This document shows positions 7,976 to 17,276 of a stretch of DNA of 64,000 nucleotides, one piece after another; the first letter of the stretch is position 1, and each line of letters starts with the position of its first letter. The stretch is from Pelagibius sp. (GTDB taxonomy: Bacteria; Pseudomonadota; Alphaproteobacteria; Kiloniellales; Kiloniellaceae), in the NCBI RefSeq assembly GCF_028281305.1, contig NZ_JANQKD010000087.1:58236-122235 (forward strand), written 5' to 3'. A program made the translations under genes and the position numbers. A model generated the notes under the pieces. The model was not told the origin of the DNA, searched no databases, and worked only from the letters and a program-made list of their open reading frames with translations.

Positions 7976-9847
7976 TCACGCCGGCTCCAGCACCGGCGCG
8001 GGGGCCGGCAGGAGCGGCAGTTCCACGGTGAAGAGCGCGCCGCCGTCGCGGTGGTTCTCGGCACGGATCGCGCCCTCGAAATCCTTCACGATGTTGTAGG
8101 AGATGGAGAGCCCGAGGCCGAGGCCCTTGCCCACGTCCTTGGTGGTGAAAAAGGGATCGAAGATGCGGTCGATCTGGCCCGGATCGATGCCCGGTCCGTG
8201 ATCGCGCAGCGCAAGCACAACCTTGCCATCGGACTCGCGCACGGCGATCTCGATCCGCGGCCGCTCCTGCCCCTCCATGGCGTCGAGCGCATTGGCGACG
8301 AGGTTGAGGATGACATGCTGCAGGCGTACGCGCCCGGCCCGCACCCGCAGGCTGCGGTCCGCCTGCGTCACCGTCACCTCGGCACCGGCACGCTCCAGCC
8401 GGATGCGCAGGAAGTCCAGGGTGTCGTCCAGAACCTCGGCCACCCTCAGCGGGCGCAGTTCGCTGCGCGGCTTGCGGGCGAAGGTCATCAGGTGCTTGCT
8501 GATCTCCGCCATGCGCCCGGTCAGGGTCTTGATGCGGCTCAGGTTCTCGCCGGCCTCCGCGTGACGCTCCCGCTCGATCAGCAGGCGCGCGTTGTCGGCA
8601 TAGGAGCGGATGGCCGCCAGCGGCTGGTTGAACTCGTGGCTGAGGGCCGCCGACATCTGGCCGAGGGCGGCCAGCTTGCCGGCCTGCACCAGGTCGTCCT
8701 GCGCCTGACGCAGGTCGGCCTCGGCAGCCTCGCGTTCGCCGATCTCGCGGGCGAGCTGCAGGTTGGCGGCCGTCAGGTCAGCGGTGCGCTCGACCACGCG
8801 ACGCTCCAGCTCCTCCGACGCGCGGCGCTGGTAGGCGATGCGCTCCACCAGACGGCCACGGCGCTGCGCAATGAGGGTGGCGATCAGCACGGTGATGAGG
8901 CAGGCGAGACCGGCCACCAGGCCCGCCGTCAGGCTCTGGGAGCGGGCGAGATCTGTGGAGGCCAGCACGCTGACGGTCCAGCCCGCCGCCGGCATCTCGC
9001 GCGAGACCATGAGGTACTCGGCGGCGGAGCCGCCGTCGGCGGCACTGATGGACAGCAGGCGCGCACCGGCGGCGCCGGCCGTCTCCCCGATCTGACCGCG
9101 CTCGGCGATGTCGAGGGGCCGCAGGTCGACCGCCTCGTAGCGGCGGTTTTCGGCAATGGCCTGCCGCGCGGCGTCGTCGAGGGGCGCGAGGCTGCGGAAG
9201 CGCCAGGCGGGCCGGCTGGAGATGAAGATGACGCCGTGCGGATCGCTGACGATCACCCCCTCGTCTTTGGCGGTCCAGGAGGCCTCGATATCGGCGAGGC
9301 TGATCTTCACGACGACGGCGCCGAGAACCTGGTCATCTGCCGAGACCTGATAGGCGAAGTAGTAGCCGCGCCGGCCGGAGGTCGTGCCGAGGGCGAAGTA
9401 GCGGCCCAGGCGCCCTTCCATGGCTTCCTGGAAGTAGGGCCGGTAGCTGAAGTTGTGGCCGACGAAGGGCCGCTCGCTGTTCCAGTTGCTGGCCGCGAAG
9501 GTGAAGCCCTCGGCGTCCATGAAGTAGGTGTCTTCCGCCTCGGTCAGGCGGTTGAAGCTCTCCGTCAGCAGATTGGCGCGGGCCTGGCTTTCCGGATCGC
9601 GCGAACGGCGAAAAAGCTCGACCACGTCGCTGCGCAGCGCCAGCAGGGTCGGCACGGACTGATAGCGGCCGAGGGCACCGGCCAGATTGCTGCTGTAGAG
9701 ATCGAGCCTGGCCAGCGCCCGCGTATGGGTCTGGTCGAGGAACAGGGCGGAGGCCCAGACCCAGGTGACGGCGACCACGATCCCGGTCGCCGCGGCGGCG
9801 GCAGCCAGCCCCAGCGCCGCCCTGTGCCAACGGCGCGGGCTTTCCAT
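7976..9847 (-). CDS. DctB-type membrane sensor histidine kinase
   Basis: About 623 aa. An N-terminal transmembrane helix ([20 protein letters not shown]) precedes a long periplasmic double-PDC-like sensor region containing [11 protein letters not shown] and YYFAYQV. A second helix ([18 protein letters not shown]) leads into a coiled coil. The HisKA H-box is [20 protein letters not shown], and the ATPase domain has N, G1 and F boxes ([31 protein letters not shown]). This is the layout of DctB, which senses C4-dicarboxylates. Start options are ATG 9847 (used), GTG 9859 and GTG 9889; they differ only in the short cytoplasmic leader. It forms an operon with the response regulator and follows a DUF1192 gene by 55 nt. 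Confidence 0.9.
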   Translation of the reverse strand: MESPRRWHRAALGLAAAAAATGIVVAVTWVWASALFLDQTHTRALARLDLYSSNLAGALGRYQSVPTLLALRSDVVELFRRSRDPESQARANLLTESFNRLTEAEDTYFMDAEGFTFAASNWNSERPFVGHNFSYRPYFQEAMEGRLGRYFALGTTSGRRGYYFAYQVSADDQVLGAVVVKISLADIEASWTAKDEGVIVSDPHGVIFISSRPAWRFRSLAPLDDAARQAIAENRRYEAVDLRPLDIAERGQIGETAGAAGARLLSISAADGGSAAEYLMVSREMPAAGWTVSVLASTDLARSQSLTAGLVAGLACLITVLIATLIAQRRGRLVERIAYQRRASEELERRVVERTADLTAANLQLAREIGEREAAEADLRQAQDDLVQAGKLAALGQMSAALSHEFNQPLAAIRSYADNARLLIERERHAEAGENLSRIKTLTGRMAEISKHLMTFARKPRSELRPLRVAEVLDDTLDFLRIRLERAGAEVTVTQADRSLRVRAGRVRLQHVILNLVANALDAMEGQERPRIEIAVRESDGKVVLALRDHGPGIDPGQIDRIFDPFFTTKDVGKGLGLGLSISYNIVKDFEGAIRAENHRDGGALFTVELPLLPAPAPVLEPA

Positions 9848-9902
9848 GCGCGCTTCCACAGGCGGCCCTTCCCCGCGACCCTGCTTCACCGGATGCCCGC
9901 CG

Positions 9903-10085
9903 TCAGCTCTTGAAGAAGGCGTCCGCGCCGGAGCGATAGGACTTCTTGGCGGCGATCTTTTCCTCGACCCGCGCGACTTCGGCCTGCAGTTCGGCCAGGT
10001 ACTCCTCAAGCTGTTCGACGCCCAGGCTGTCCAGATCCCGGGGCTTGGGCGCCTGCTTGCGGGGTTCCAGGTCTTCGATGTCCAT
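9903..10085 (-). CDS. DUF1192 family small protein
   Basis: A 60-aa, highly charged protein: MDIEDLEPRKQ, then DLDSLGVEQLEEYLAEL and a short coiled coil ending with AKKSYRSGADAFFK. This matches the alphaproteobacterial DUF1192 family, whose role is unknown to me. It is first in a probable transcript with the DctB/DctD-type pair and is divergent from the quinone oxidoreductase gene. A -10-like TATACT on the plus strand at 10180-10185 belongs to the shared promoter region. Confidence 0.8.
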   Translation of the reverse strand: MDIEDLEPRKQAPKPRDLDSLGVEQLEEYLAELQAEVARVEEKIAAKKSYRSGADAFFKS

Positions 10086-10238
10086 AGGCTTGCACTCCCT
10101 TGCCCGCGCGCCCTTCCCTGCCCCTTATGCGGGCGCCCCTTCTCGGCTGGGGCGGGCGCTTGATTTTTTGCGCCTGCACTATACTAACTCGCCCAAACGA
10201 AAGCGATTCTCCCGAAATCACCCGCCGGAGCCCCCACC

Positions 10239-11243
10239 ATGAGCCAGAGCCTGCCCGAAAGCATGACCGCCATTGAGATCCGGGAGCCCGGCGGCCCGGA
10301 GGTTCTGGTGCCGGCCAACAGGCCGCTGCCGCAGCCGGCGGCGGGCGAGGTGCTGATCCGGGTGGCCGCGGCGGGCGTCAACCGGCCGGACGTGCTGCAG
10401 CGCATGGGCGGCTATCCGCCGCCGCCGGGGGCCTCCGACATCCCGGGGCTGGAGGTCGCCGGGCAGGTCGTCGCCCTGGGCGAGGGGGCCGAGGGCCTGG
10501 CAGTGGGCGATGCGGTGACCGCCCTGGTGACCGGCGGCGGCTACGCCCAGTACTGCGCCGCCCCGGCGGTCCAGTGCCTGCCGGTGCCCAAGGGATACGA
10601 CATGAACCGGGCCGCGGCCCTGCCCGAAACCTTTTTCACCGTCTGGGTGAATGTCTTCCAGCGCTCGGCGCTCAAGGCCGGGGAGACCTTCCTGGTCCAC
10701 GGCGGCACCTCAGGCATCGGCACCACGGCGATCCAGCTGGCCAAGGCCCTGGGCGCCCGCGTCTTCGCCACCGCCGGCTCAGCCGAGAAGGTGAAAGCCT
10801 GCGAGGACCTGGGCGCGGACCGCGGCATCAACTACCGCGAGGAAGACTTCGTTGCGGTGGTGAAGGAGGCGACCGAGAGCAAGGGCGTCGACGTCATCCT
10901 GGACATGGTGGGCGGCGACTACGTGCAGCGCAATCTGAGGTCCCTGGCGCCGGACGGGCGGCTCAGCTTCATCGCCTTCCTCGGCGGCCCCAAGACCCAG
11001 GTCGATTTCACCCCGGTGCTGCTGAAGCGCCTGACCATCACCGGGTCGACCCTCAGGGCCCGCTCGGTGGATTTCAAGGCCGAGGTCGCCGCCGCCCTCA
11101 AGGAAACCGTCTGGCCGCTGCTGGACAGCGGCGCCATTGCCCCGGTCATGGCCGCCAGCTTCCCGCTGGAGCAAGCGGCCCAGGCCCACGCCCTGATGGA
11201 GTCCAGCAGCCATATCGGCAAAATCGTGCTGACCACCGGTTGA
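10239..11243 (+). CDS. NAD(P)H quinone oxidoreductase, PIG3-like (MDR superfamily)
   Basis: Protein of 334 aa, a zinc-independent medium-chain dehydrogenase. The N-terminal GroES-like fold contains EVLIRVAAAGVNRPDVLQR. The nucleotide-binding motif HGGTSGIGTTAIQLAKALGA lies at about residue 148, followed by the NADPH-pocket region FATAGSAEKVKACEDLGAD. Family members reduce quinones or enones using NADPH. Length is usual for the family. GGAG precedes the ATG by 8 nt. The next gene downstream (trcR) starts 130 nt later and probably has its own promoter. Confidence 0.9.
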   Translation: MSQSLPESMTAIEIREPGGPEVLVPANRPLPQPAAGEVLIRVAAAGVNRPDVLQRMGGYPPPPGASDIPGLEVAGQVVALGEGAEGLAVGDAVTALVTGGGYAQYCAAPAVQCLPVPKGYDMNRAAALPETFFTVWVNVFQRSALKAGETFLVHGGTSGIGTTAIQLAKALGARVFATAGSAEKVKACEDLGADRGINYREEDFVAVVKEATESKGVDVILDMVGGDYVQRNLRSLAPDGRLSFIAFLGGPKTQVDFTPVLLKRLTITGSTLRARSVDFKAEVAAALKETVWPLLDSGAIAPVMAASFPLEQAAQAHALMESSSHIGKIVLTTG

Positions 11244-11375
11244 GCCCCGGAAATTCTTCAAAGGCAGCTTTATTCCCGCCCGGCGGGCGCTTATATTGGC
11301 GCTATTCCCACGACGGCAAGCCTTGCCGCCGGCCCGGGCGCAGGGAACTGCGCCGGGCGGAAGAGAGGAGGATTG

Positions 11376-12023
11376 ATGTCTCTACCCCTGATGCCGAAGG
11401 CGACCGCCGTCTGGCTGATCGACAACACCGGCCTGAGCTTCGAGCAGATCGCCGATTTCTGCGGCCTGCATATGCTGGAAGTGCAAGGCATTGCCGACGG
11501 CGAGGTGGCCATGGGGATCCAGGGCCTGGACCCCGTCACCGCGGGTGAGCTGACGCGCGAGGAGATCGTCCGCTGCGAAGCCGACCCCAAGGCCAAGCTG
11601 ACCATGGCGAAGAGCGACCTGCCGCAGCCGGTGAAGCGGACCAAGGGCCCGCGCTACACCCCCGTGGCCAAGCGCCAGGACAAGCCCGATGGCATCGCCT
11701 GGCTGGTGCGCCATCATCCGGAGCTGAAAGATTCCCAGATCGCCCGGCTGATCGGCACCACCAAGACGACCATCCAGGCGGTGCGGGAGCGGACCCACTG
11801 GAATTCCCCCAACATCCGCCCGCGCGACCCGGTGCTGCTGGGGCTCTGCGGCCAGGTCGACCTCAACGCGGCGGTCGAAAAGGCGCGCAAGGCGGCGGAG
11901 AAGGCAGGCATCACCCTGCCCAAGCCGGACCTGGAGCCGGAGGCGCCTCTACCCGAGGCCAGCGAGCCGTCGGACAACCCCTTCTCGCTGGAAAACTTCG
12001 GCTTGCCGAAGGACGCCAACTGA
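11376..12023 (+). CDS. trcR: TrcR-type cell-cycle transcriptional regulator (DUF1013)
   Basis: Protein of 215 aa matching the DUF1013 family, conserved in Alphaproteobacteria and known in Caulobacter as a cell-cycle regulator. The characteristic N terminus is MSLPLMPKATAVWLIDNTGL, followed by FEQIADFCGLH. A second helix-turn-helix-like segment (LKDSQIARLIGTTKTTIQAVR) lies near the middle, and WNSPNIRPRDPVLLGLC follows. The ATG at 11376 has AGGAGG four bases upstream; a TTG directly before it is less likely. The acidic, Pro-rich tail is variable within the family. Confidence 0.9.
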   Translation: MSLPLMPKATAVWLIDNTGLSFEQIADFCGLHMLEVQGIADGEVAMGIQGLDPVTAGELTREEIVRCEADPKAKLTMAKSDLPQPVKRTKGPRYTPVAKRQDKPDGIAWLVRHHPELKDSQIARLIGTTKTTIQAVRERTHWNSPNIRPRDPVLLGLCGQVDLNAAVEKARKAAEKAGITLPKPDLEPEAPLPEASEPSDNPFSLENFGLPKDAN

Positions 12024-12248
12024 CGGGCCGCCGGCTCTGCCGGCGATATCACCACAGCCCAGCCCGACTTGCCGGGACCCGGGAAGGCGGGAGCGCCGAC
12101 AGGAACTCCCTGCCTGTCTGGAAACGTCTGCCCTGGTTCTCGGCGGAAAAGACGCCATCTAACCGGATAAGGGCGGTCGGACTCGGGGGATGGTTTCCGG
12201 GGACGATCGGCCCGTTCCCCGAGATCCCCTGACGCTGGAGTGATGCCC

Positions 12249-13184
12249 ATGACCGCCTGGCCGGATATTCCCTACGCACGCTGGAAGGACACCGGCGCCA
12301 GCCTGCACATGTGGAGCCAGATCGTCGGCAAGTTCCGTCTGGCCCAGACCCCCTGGATCAACCATTCCTGGCAGGCGACCTTCTACGTGACGGGCCGCGG
12401 CCTCGGCACCTCGCTGATCCCGGGGAGCCCGGCAGGCTACGACATCGCCTTCGACTTCCTCGACCACCAGCTGACCGTCGATACCACGGACGGCCGCCGC
12501 GAAACCCTGGCGCTTGAGCCGATGTCGGTGGCGGACTTTCACAGCCGGTTACTGGCGCTGCTGGGGAAGCTCGGCGCCCCCACGGATATCCACCACGCGC
12601 CCAACGAAGTGCCGGAGCCCATACCCTTCCGCCAGCAGACCGACCCCGGCGCCTACGACCCGGCGGCGGCGCAGGACTTCTGGCGGGCGCTGCTGGCCAT
12701 CGACGGTGTCTTCAAGCAGTTCCGCACCGGCTTCCTCGGCAAGGTGAGCCCGGTGCACTTCTTCTGGGGCAGCTTCGACCTCGCTGTCACCCGCTTCTCC
12801 GGCCGCCCGGCCCCCCTGCACCCCGGCGGCTTTCCCGCCCTGCCCGACACGGTGACGCGGGAGGCCTATTCCCACGAGGTCAGCTCCGCCGGCTTCTGGC
12901 CGGGCGGCGGCGGCATCGAGGAACCGGCCTTCTATGCCTACGCCTATCCGGTGCCGGAGGGTTTCGGCGACATGCCGGTCCGCCCCGCGGAGGCCTACTT
13001 CCATAAGGAGCTAGGGGAGTTCGTCCTGCCCTACGACGCCGTGCGCAAGGCCGCCGACCCGGAAACCGCACTGCTCGCCTTCCTGCAGTCGACCTACGAA
13101 GCCGCGGCGGAGCGCGGGGCCTGGGACCGCGCGGCGCTGGACTGCCCCTTGGGCCAGCCGCGCATTCCGCGCGCCGTTGCCTGA
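12249..13184 (+). CDS. DUF5996 family protein
   Basis: Protein of 311 aa. It begins with WPDIPYARWKDTGASLHMWSQIVGKFR and has the repeated aromatic segments typical of DUF5996 (NHSWQATFYVTGRGL; KVSPVHFFWGSFDLAVTRFSG; YSHEVSSAGFWPGG). No known catalytic function. Three start codons are clustered; ATG 12249 is chosen because GGAG then has a normal 8-nt spacing. It is convergent with the pirin gene. Confidence 0.8.
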   Translation: MTAWPDIPYARWKDTGASLHMWSQIVGKFRLAQTPWINHSWQATFYVTGRGLGTSLIPGSPAGYDIAFDFLDHQLTVDTTDGRRETLALEPMSVADFHSRLLALLGKLGAPTDIHHAPNEVPEPIPFRQQTDPGAYDPAAAQDFWRALLAIDGVFKQFRTGFLGKVSPVHFFWGSFDLAVTRFSGRPAPLHPGGFPALPDTVTREAYSHEVSSAGFWPGGGGIEEPAFYAYAYPVPEGFGDMPVRPAEAYFHKELGEFVLPYDAVRKAADPETALLAFLQSTYEAAAERGAWDRAALDCPLGQPRIPRAVA

Positions 13185-13202
13185 GGCCTTAACCCCCAGA
13201 TC

Positions 13203-13916
13203 TTATGCAAGGTCGAACAGCAAGACCTCGCAATCGGAGCGGGCGGTCACGGCGCAGGTCGCCCCATCTCCAAGGTCCTGGCCTTCAAACTGCAGCCCGT
13301 CGCCGGCACTGAGCGTCTCGCCGGCAATTTCGATGCGCCCGGAGACCACCTGCAGGAATCCGGCACGCCCCGGCGCAAAACTGTAAGCGGCTTCCCGGCC
13401 ATCCTCCAGGCGCGCCAACAGAAGACTGGCGTCCTGGTGCAGCCGGACCCGGCCCGGCCCACCGCCGGGCGCGGCGATGGCGGCGAAGCGGTTCGCCGAC
13501 TGTGCTGGATCGAAAGCGGTCTGCTCGTAGGACGGCGCGAGGTCACGCCGTTCCGGCAGCACCCAGATCTGCAGGAAGTGCACAGGCTCCTCTGCCGAAG
13601 CGTTCATTTCCGAGTGGGTGATGCCGCTACCGGCGGACATGCGCTGAATGTCCCCAGCCCGGATGGTCGATCCGTTGCCGAGCGAGTCCCGGTGCGCCAG
13701 CGCGCCGAAGACCACATAGGTCAGGATCTCCATGTGCTCGTGGTCATGGCTCGGAAAGCCGGCCCCCGGGATCACACGATCTTCGTTCATGACGCGCAGG
13801 CTGCGATGGCCCATGCGTCCGGGATCGTGAAAGGCGCCGAAAGAAAAGGTATGACGGCTGTCCAGCCAGCCGGTCTGCGTACGGCCCCGTGAAGACCCCT
13901 CGTGCAAAAGCGCCAT
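13203..13916 (-). CDS. Pirin family bicupin protein
   Basis: Protein of 237 aa of the pirin/YhhW type, a two-domain cupin; some relatives are quercetin 2,3-dioxygenases. The metal site is visible in the N-terminal cupin: FPSHDHEHMEILTYV gives the His-x-His pair, and GSGITHSEMN supplies a further His. The pirin signature WLDSRHTFSFGAFHDPGRMG is at the N terminus. The ATG at 13916 has GAGGAGAAGG immediately upstream. It stands alone between convergent and divergent neighbours. Regulatory or enzymatic role is not resolved by sequence. Confidence 0.9.
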   Translation of the reverse strand: MALLHEGSSRGRTQTGWLDSRHTFSFGAFHDPGRMGHRSLRVMNEDRVIPGAGFPSHDHEHMEILTYVVFGALAHRDSLGNGSTIRAGDIQRMSAGSGITHSEMNASAEEPVHFLQIWVLPERRDLAPSYEQTAFDPAQSANRFAAIAAPGGGPGRVRLHQDASLLLARLEDGREAAYSFAPGRAGFLQVVSGRIEIAGETLSAGDGLQFEGQDLGDGATCAVTARSDCEVLLFDLA

Positions 13917-14074
13917 CCTTCTCCTCGACCCCCGGCGAAAGCCCAAGCTGCTGAGCAGGCTGAAAGTCTAGCCCATCCGGCGTGCAGGGGCACGCGGCGC
14001 GAACCGGGGCGGAAGGACGGGCCGGCCGGGCGTGGCTTCGCTTATCCGCGCCCGGCCTTTGACGGAACGGGCGA

Positions 14075-14707
14075 TCAGCTCCCCGGCGTGAAGGTGAGGG
14101 TTATGGTGTCCGCCGGGCGCTTCCACCCGGAGACTTGTATGCGGCTGAAGCTGAGGTCGTCGTCGGTGGTGCTGCAGAAAAAACTGATGTGGATGTCGTC
14201 GCTGTCGGCGCTTTCGGCGACGATCTGGTGCGGAAAGCTGCCGCCGGAGATCGGGTTTTCGCTGTCGCCATTGCGGCGCAGGGGAACGCCCATGATGTCG
14301 ATGGACTCGTGGACGCCGAAGCCGTCGGTCGGCCCGAGGAGGTTGCCGCTGCGCGTAAAGAAGCGCTCGGCATCGATCTCCAGGTGATTGATATGGAAGC
14401 TGTTGAAGCCGGTTTCCGGCACGCCCGGCGGCACTGTCAGAAACAGCACGGAGGTCACCACGAAGTGCCCCTCTTCGCCGTCGCTGTCGATCTCCAGGTC
14501 GACGGTCGATGTCCCCGTTCCGGCGCTGTCGCAGAGCCCGCCCGTGGTGTCGACCACTTTGAACGGCACGACGACGGCATCCAGCTTTGCGTTCAGGTTC
14601 TGCAGTTGATTGATCACCGGACCGACCTGCGCGGCGGCGTCTTCGGCGGGCAGGGATACAAGCGCCAGCAGGCCGGCGGCCAGCACCGGCAAGGATCTTT
14701 TGAACAT
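14075..14707 (-). CDS. Secreted protein of unknown function
   Basis: Protein of 210 aa that I do not recognise. A clear signal peptide (MFKRSLPVLAAGLLALVSLP, with cleavage near EDAAA) precedes a beta-rich, Asp/Ser-rich mature part. This has only two obvious cysteines (GGLCDSAGTG; FFCSTTDDD), possibly a disulfide. Hydrophobic beta segments (HFVVTSVLFLTVPPG) alternate with acidic stretches, which suggests an extracellular beta-sandwich. GGAGAG precedes the ATG. No functional partner is adjacent. Confidence 0.6.
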   Translation of the reverse strand: MFKRSLPVLAAGLLALVSLPAEDAAAQVGPVINQLQNLNAKLDAVVVPFKVVDTTGGLCDSAGTGTSTVDLEIDSDGEEGHFVVTSVLFLTVPPGVPETGFNSFHINHLEIDAERFFTRSGNLLGPTDGFGVHESIDIMGVPLRRNGDSENPISGGSFPHQIVAESADSDDIHISFFCSTTDDDLSFSRIQVSGWKRPADTITLTFTPGS

Positions 14708-14909
14708 AGGTTTCTCTCCCACGGATTTGCGGCTGTCTTCATGCGGCCGCAGGGAGGTTTGCCTGGCTGCCGTCTGCGCGCTGTGACGGAAACCACAGGC
14801 AGCCCGCGCCACAGCGCCGCTTGACCTGCGATTCGGCTGTAACCGCGCGACGCGGCCACCCCGAAAGGATGGCGCATCAGCACAAAGGGGTCAGCAGGGC
14901 GCACCGCGG

Positions 14910-15824
14910 TCAGGCAGTACGGACACCGGGAATCGCCGAGACGGCCTCGGCCATATGATCGAGGAAAGCGGCAAGGCGCCGGCGTTGGCGGCGCGCCGGC
15001 AGGTAGGCCGCATGGATGGTGAGAGCCGGCGCCCGCCAGTCGGGCAGAACGTCAACCAACGCACCTGTTTCAAGCTCCCGCTCGACGAACCAGCGCGGCA
15101 GGACCGCGTAGCCGATGCCGAGCAACGCCGCCTTGTGGACGGCGAAGATGTTGTTGGTCGCCAGCGCGACCCGGGCTGCAACGGTCGCTTGGCGCCCCCT
15201 GGCCGTCGACAGGGGAATCGTGCCGGCCTCGAAGGGTTCGAGCGCGGCACAGGGCAACGCGGCCAGGTCGCTGGGCCCTGCAATCCTCTTGCCGCCCATC
15301 AGTTCCGGCGCCGCCACGATCATGCGCTCGACCTTGCCGAGCGGGCGCACGACCAAGCTGTCATCGGGAACGGGCCCGATCTTGATCCAGAGGTCGCAGC
15401 CGATCTCGGCGAAGCGGATGGCCGCGTCCTCCAGCAGCCAGGTAACGCCGACGGCGGGGTGCGCCTGCTGGAAGCGTAAGGCGGCGTCGGCCAGGTAGAG
15501 CTGGCCGAGGGCGACCGGGGCGACCACTTTCAGGCCGCCGCGCAATCCGCCTGAGTCCTCGGCAAAGCGCTCCACCAGACTGTCCCAGGCGGCGATCAAT
15601 CCCCGCGCCTCGGCGAGGCAGTCCTGCCCGGCCGGGGTCAAGGCAAGCGCGTGGGTGGTCCGCCGGATCAGCTCCGCCCCCAGCCGCTCCTCCAACTCCT
15701 TCAACTGACGGCTGGCCGAGGCCTGGGACATGCCCAGGTCCCGCGCCGCCGCGGAGATCGAGCCCCGCTCAGCAATACGGGCAAAGGTCTCCAGCAGGGT
15801 CAGGCGGTCGAGGCTTTTGCTCAT
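14910..15824 (-). CDS. LysR family transcriptional regulator
   Basis: Protein of 304 aa. The N-terminal winged helix-turn-helix (about residues 5-65) contains GSISAAARDLGMSQASASRQLKELEERLG. The C-terminal LysR substrate-binding region includes GLKVVAPVALGQLYLADAAL. It most resembles the DsdC/YafC-like branch that controls adjacent oxidoreductases. Divergent from the aldo/keto reductase-glyoxalase pair, its likely target. A perfect 15-bp palindrome overlaps its start codon, consistent with autorepression. Confidence 0.88.
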   Translation of the reverse strand: MSKSLDRLTLLETFARIAERGSISAAARDLGMSQASASRQLKELEERLGAELIRRTTHALALTPAGQDCLAEARGLIAAWDSLVERFAEDSGGLRGGLKVVAPVALGQLYLADAALRFQQAHPAVGVTWLLEDAAIRFAEIGCDLWIKIGPVPDDSLVVRPLGKVERMIVAAPELMGGKRIAGPSDLAALPCAALEPFEAGTIPLSTARGRQATVAARVALATNNIFAVHKAALLGIGYAVLPRWFVERELETGALVDVLPDWRAPALTIHAAYLPARRQRRRLAAFLDHMAEAVSAIPGVRTA

Positions 15825-15837
15825 ACGTATTACGTAT
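15823..15837. promoter_or_regulatory. 15-bp palindrome at LysR start codon, candidate operator
   Basis: ATACGTA-T-TACGTAT is perfectly symmetrical about one base and very AT-rich for this genome. It overlaps the first two bases of the LysR start codon and faces the divergent aldo/keto reductase gene 98 nt away. Binding here could block the LysR gene itself; its role at the divergent promoter is inferred. Confidence 0.55.
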
Positions 15838-15935
15838 AACTATCCCTCTTCTATACCGTCTACCGCAAATGCCGAGATCCGGCCATCTTCTCCCCCGTGA
15901 GCGCGGTTATCGCGCCCGTGAGAGGAGACAAAGCC

Positions 15936-16709
15936 ATGACAGAGATCGCCAAAACCTTCCGGATCGGGGGCGAGATTGAGGTGAACCGCCTGGGCTACGG
16001 CGCCATGCGCCTGACCGGCCAGCCGGGCAACTTCGGCCCCTACGAAGATTGGCAGGGTGGCCTTGCCCTGCTGCGCCGCGCCGCGGAGCTGGGCGTGAAT
16101 GTCTTCGACAGTGCCTGGGCCTATGGGCCCGAAGCCGCCGACCGCATCGTCGGCGAGGCCCTGGAGGACCGCGATGTCGTGATCGCCACCAAGGGCGGTG
16201 TCGACAAGCCGGCCCCGGGCACCATCGTGACCGACGGATCGCGCGACACGCTGCTGCGCCAGATCGACAAGGCGCTGGTCAACCTGCGCCGCGACCGCAT
16301 CGATCTCTTCCAGCTTCACCGGGTCGATCCGGAGACCCCCATCGAAGTCTCCGTCGCCGCCCTGGCGGAGGCGAAGGCCGAGGGGCGCATCCGCCACATC
16401 GGCCTGTCCAACGTCACGCGCGCGCAGCTTGACCGGGCCCTCGCCGTCGCCCCCATCGCCAGCGTGCAGAACCGCTTCAACATGGCGGAGACCGATGCGG
16501 AGGCCCTGGTCGACTACACGGCAAAAAAAGGTATCGCCTTCATTCCTTACGGCCCGCTCGGCGCCAGCCCGATGCAGCGGGGCGCAAAGCTGGCGCCGCG
16601 CGAAGCGCTGGCCTGGCTGCTGAAGCGCTCCCCCAACATCGTCGTGATCCCCGGCACCACGTCGATCGCACACCTCGAAGAGAACCTGACGGCCTGGGAC
16701 CTCGTCTGA
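15936..16709 (+). CDS. Aldo/keto reductase
   Basis: Protein of 257 aa with an AKR (beta/alpha)8 fold. Recognisable are GYGAMRLTG, the catalytic region VNVFDSAWAYGPE (Asp and Tyr), VIATKGGV (Lys), IDLFQLHRVDP (His) and a C-terminal NADPH-site segment IVVIPGTTSIAHLEENL. The catalytic tetrad Asp/Tyr/Lys/His can therefore be placed. Slightly shorter than many AKRs. The ATG at 15936 follows GAGAGGAGA. It forms a two-gene unit with the glyoxalase-fold gene 24 nt downstream, divergent from the LysR gene. Confidence 0.9.
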   Translation: MTEIAKTFRIGGEIEVNRLGYGAMRLTGQPGNFGPYEDWQGGLALLRRAAELGVNVFDSAWAYGPEAADRIVGEALEDRDVVIATKGGVDKPAPGTIVTDGSRDTLLRQIDKALVNLRRDRIDLFQLHRVDPETPIEVSVAALAEAKAEGRIRHIGLSNVTRAQLDRALAVAPIASVQNRFNMAETDAEALVDYTAKKGIAFIPYGPLGASPMQRGAKLAPREALAWLLKRSPNIVVIPGTTSIAHLEENLTAWDLV

Positions 16710-16733
16710 AGGGCCAGCCAAGGAGACGCCACC

Positions 16734-17231
16734 ATGACAACGCTTACCGACGCCAAGGCTGCCGCACAGGCCCAAGGTCCGCGGCCCGACCCATTGGCAC
16801 AGATCCGCGCCGAGCACGTGATGATCTCGACCGGCGACTACGCCGGCACCATCGCCTGGTACCGCGAAAAGCTCGGTTTCCGCGTGAAACATGAATGGAC
16901 CGTGCCGAAGTTTCCCGGCGTTCAACTGGCCTACATCGAGTTGAACGGTTTCGTCATCGAGGTGGTCGGCACGCCGAACGCGTTTCAGGAACGTAAAGCG
17001 CCACCAGATCTCGAAACCGCCCTCAGCGACCGCGGCTTCGGACACCTGGCATTCCTGGCCGCCGACGTCGATGCCGTCGCCGAGGAACTGAGCCGCCGCG
17101 GCGTCGAGGCGGTGCTGCCGCCGACCAGCTTCCCCGATGCCGGCCGCCGCGTGCTCTTCGTTCAGGACAATAACGGCAACTTCATCGAGTTCGTGACCCC
17201 GCTCTCCGCCTACAGCGAGGAGGATGCGTGA
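16734..17231 (+). CDS. VOC (glyoxalase/bleomycin resistance fold) family protein
   Basis: Protein of 165 aa. After a short leader it carries a paired beta-alpha-beta-beta-beta module: EHVMISTGDYAGTIAWYREKLGFRV, then GFGHLAFLAADVDAVAEELSRRG and VLFVQDNNGNFIEFV. The His/Glu metal-ligand positions of VOC enzymes (EHVMI, GHLAF, FIEFV) are present. Substrate unknown; together with the aldo/keto reductase it could handle reactive carbonyls. The start has AAGGAGA at 9 nt. A 24-codon frame beginning at the TGATG overlap is not treated as a gene. Confidence 0.88.
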   Translation: MTTLTDAKAAAQAQGPRPDPLAQIRAEHVMISTGDYAGTIAWYREKLGFRVKHEWTVPKFPGVQLAYIELNGFVIEVVGTPNAFQERKAPPDLETALSDRGFGHLAFLAADVDAVAEELSRRGVEAVLPPTSFPDAGRRVLFVQDNNGNFIEFVTPLSAYSEEDA

Positions 17232-17276
17232 TGGGCAAGGCCCGCGAGCGCGCCGTGATCGAAGCCGTCCGGGCCG

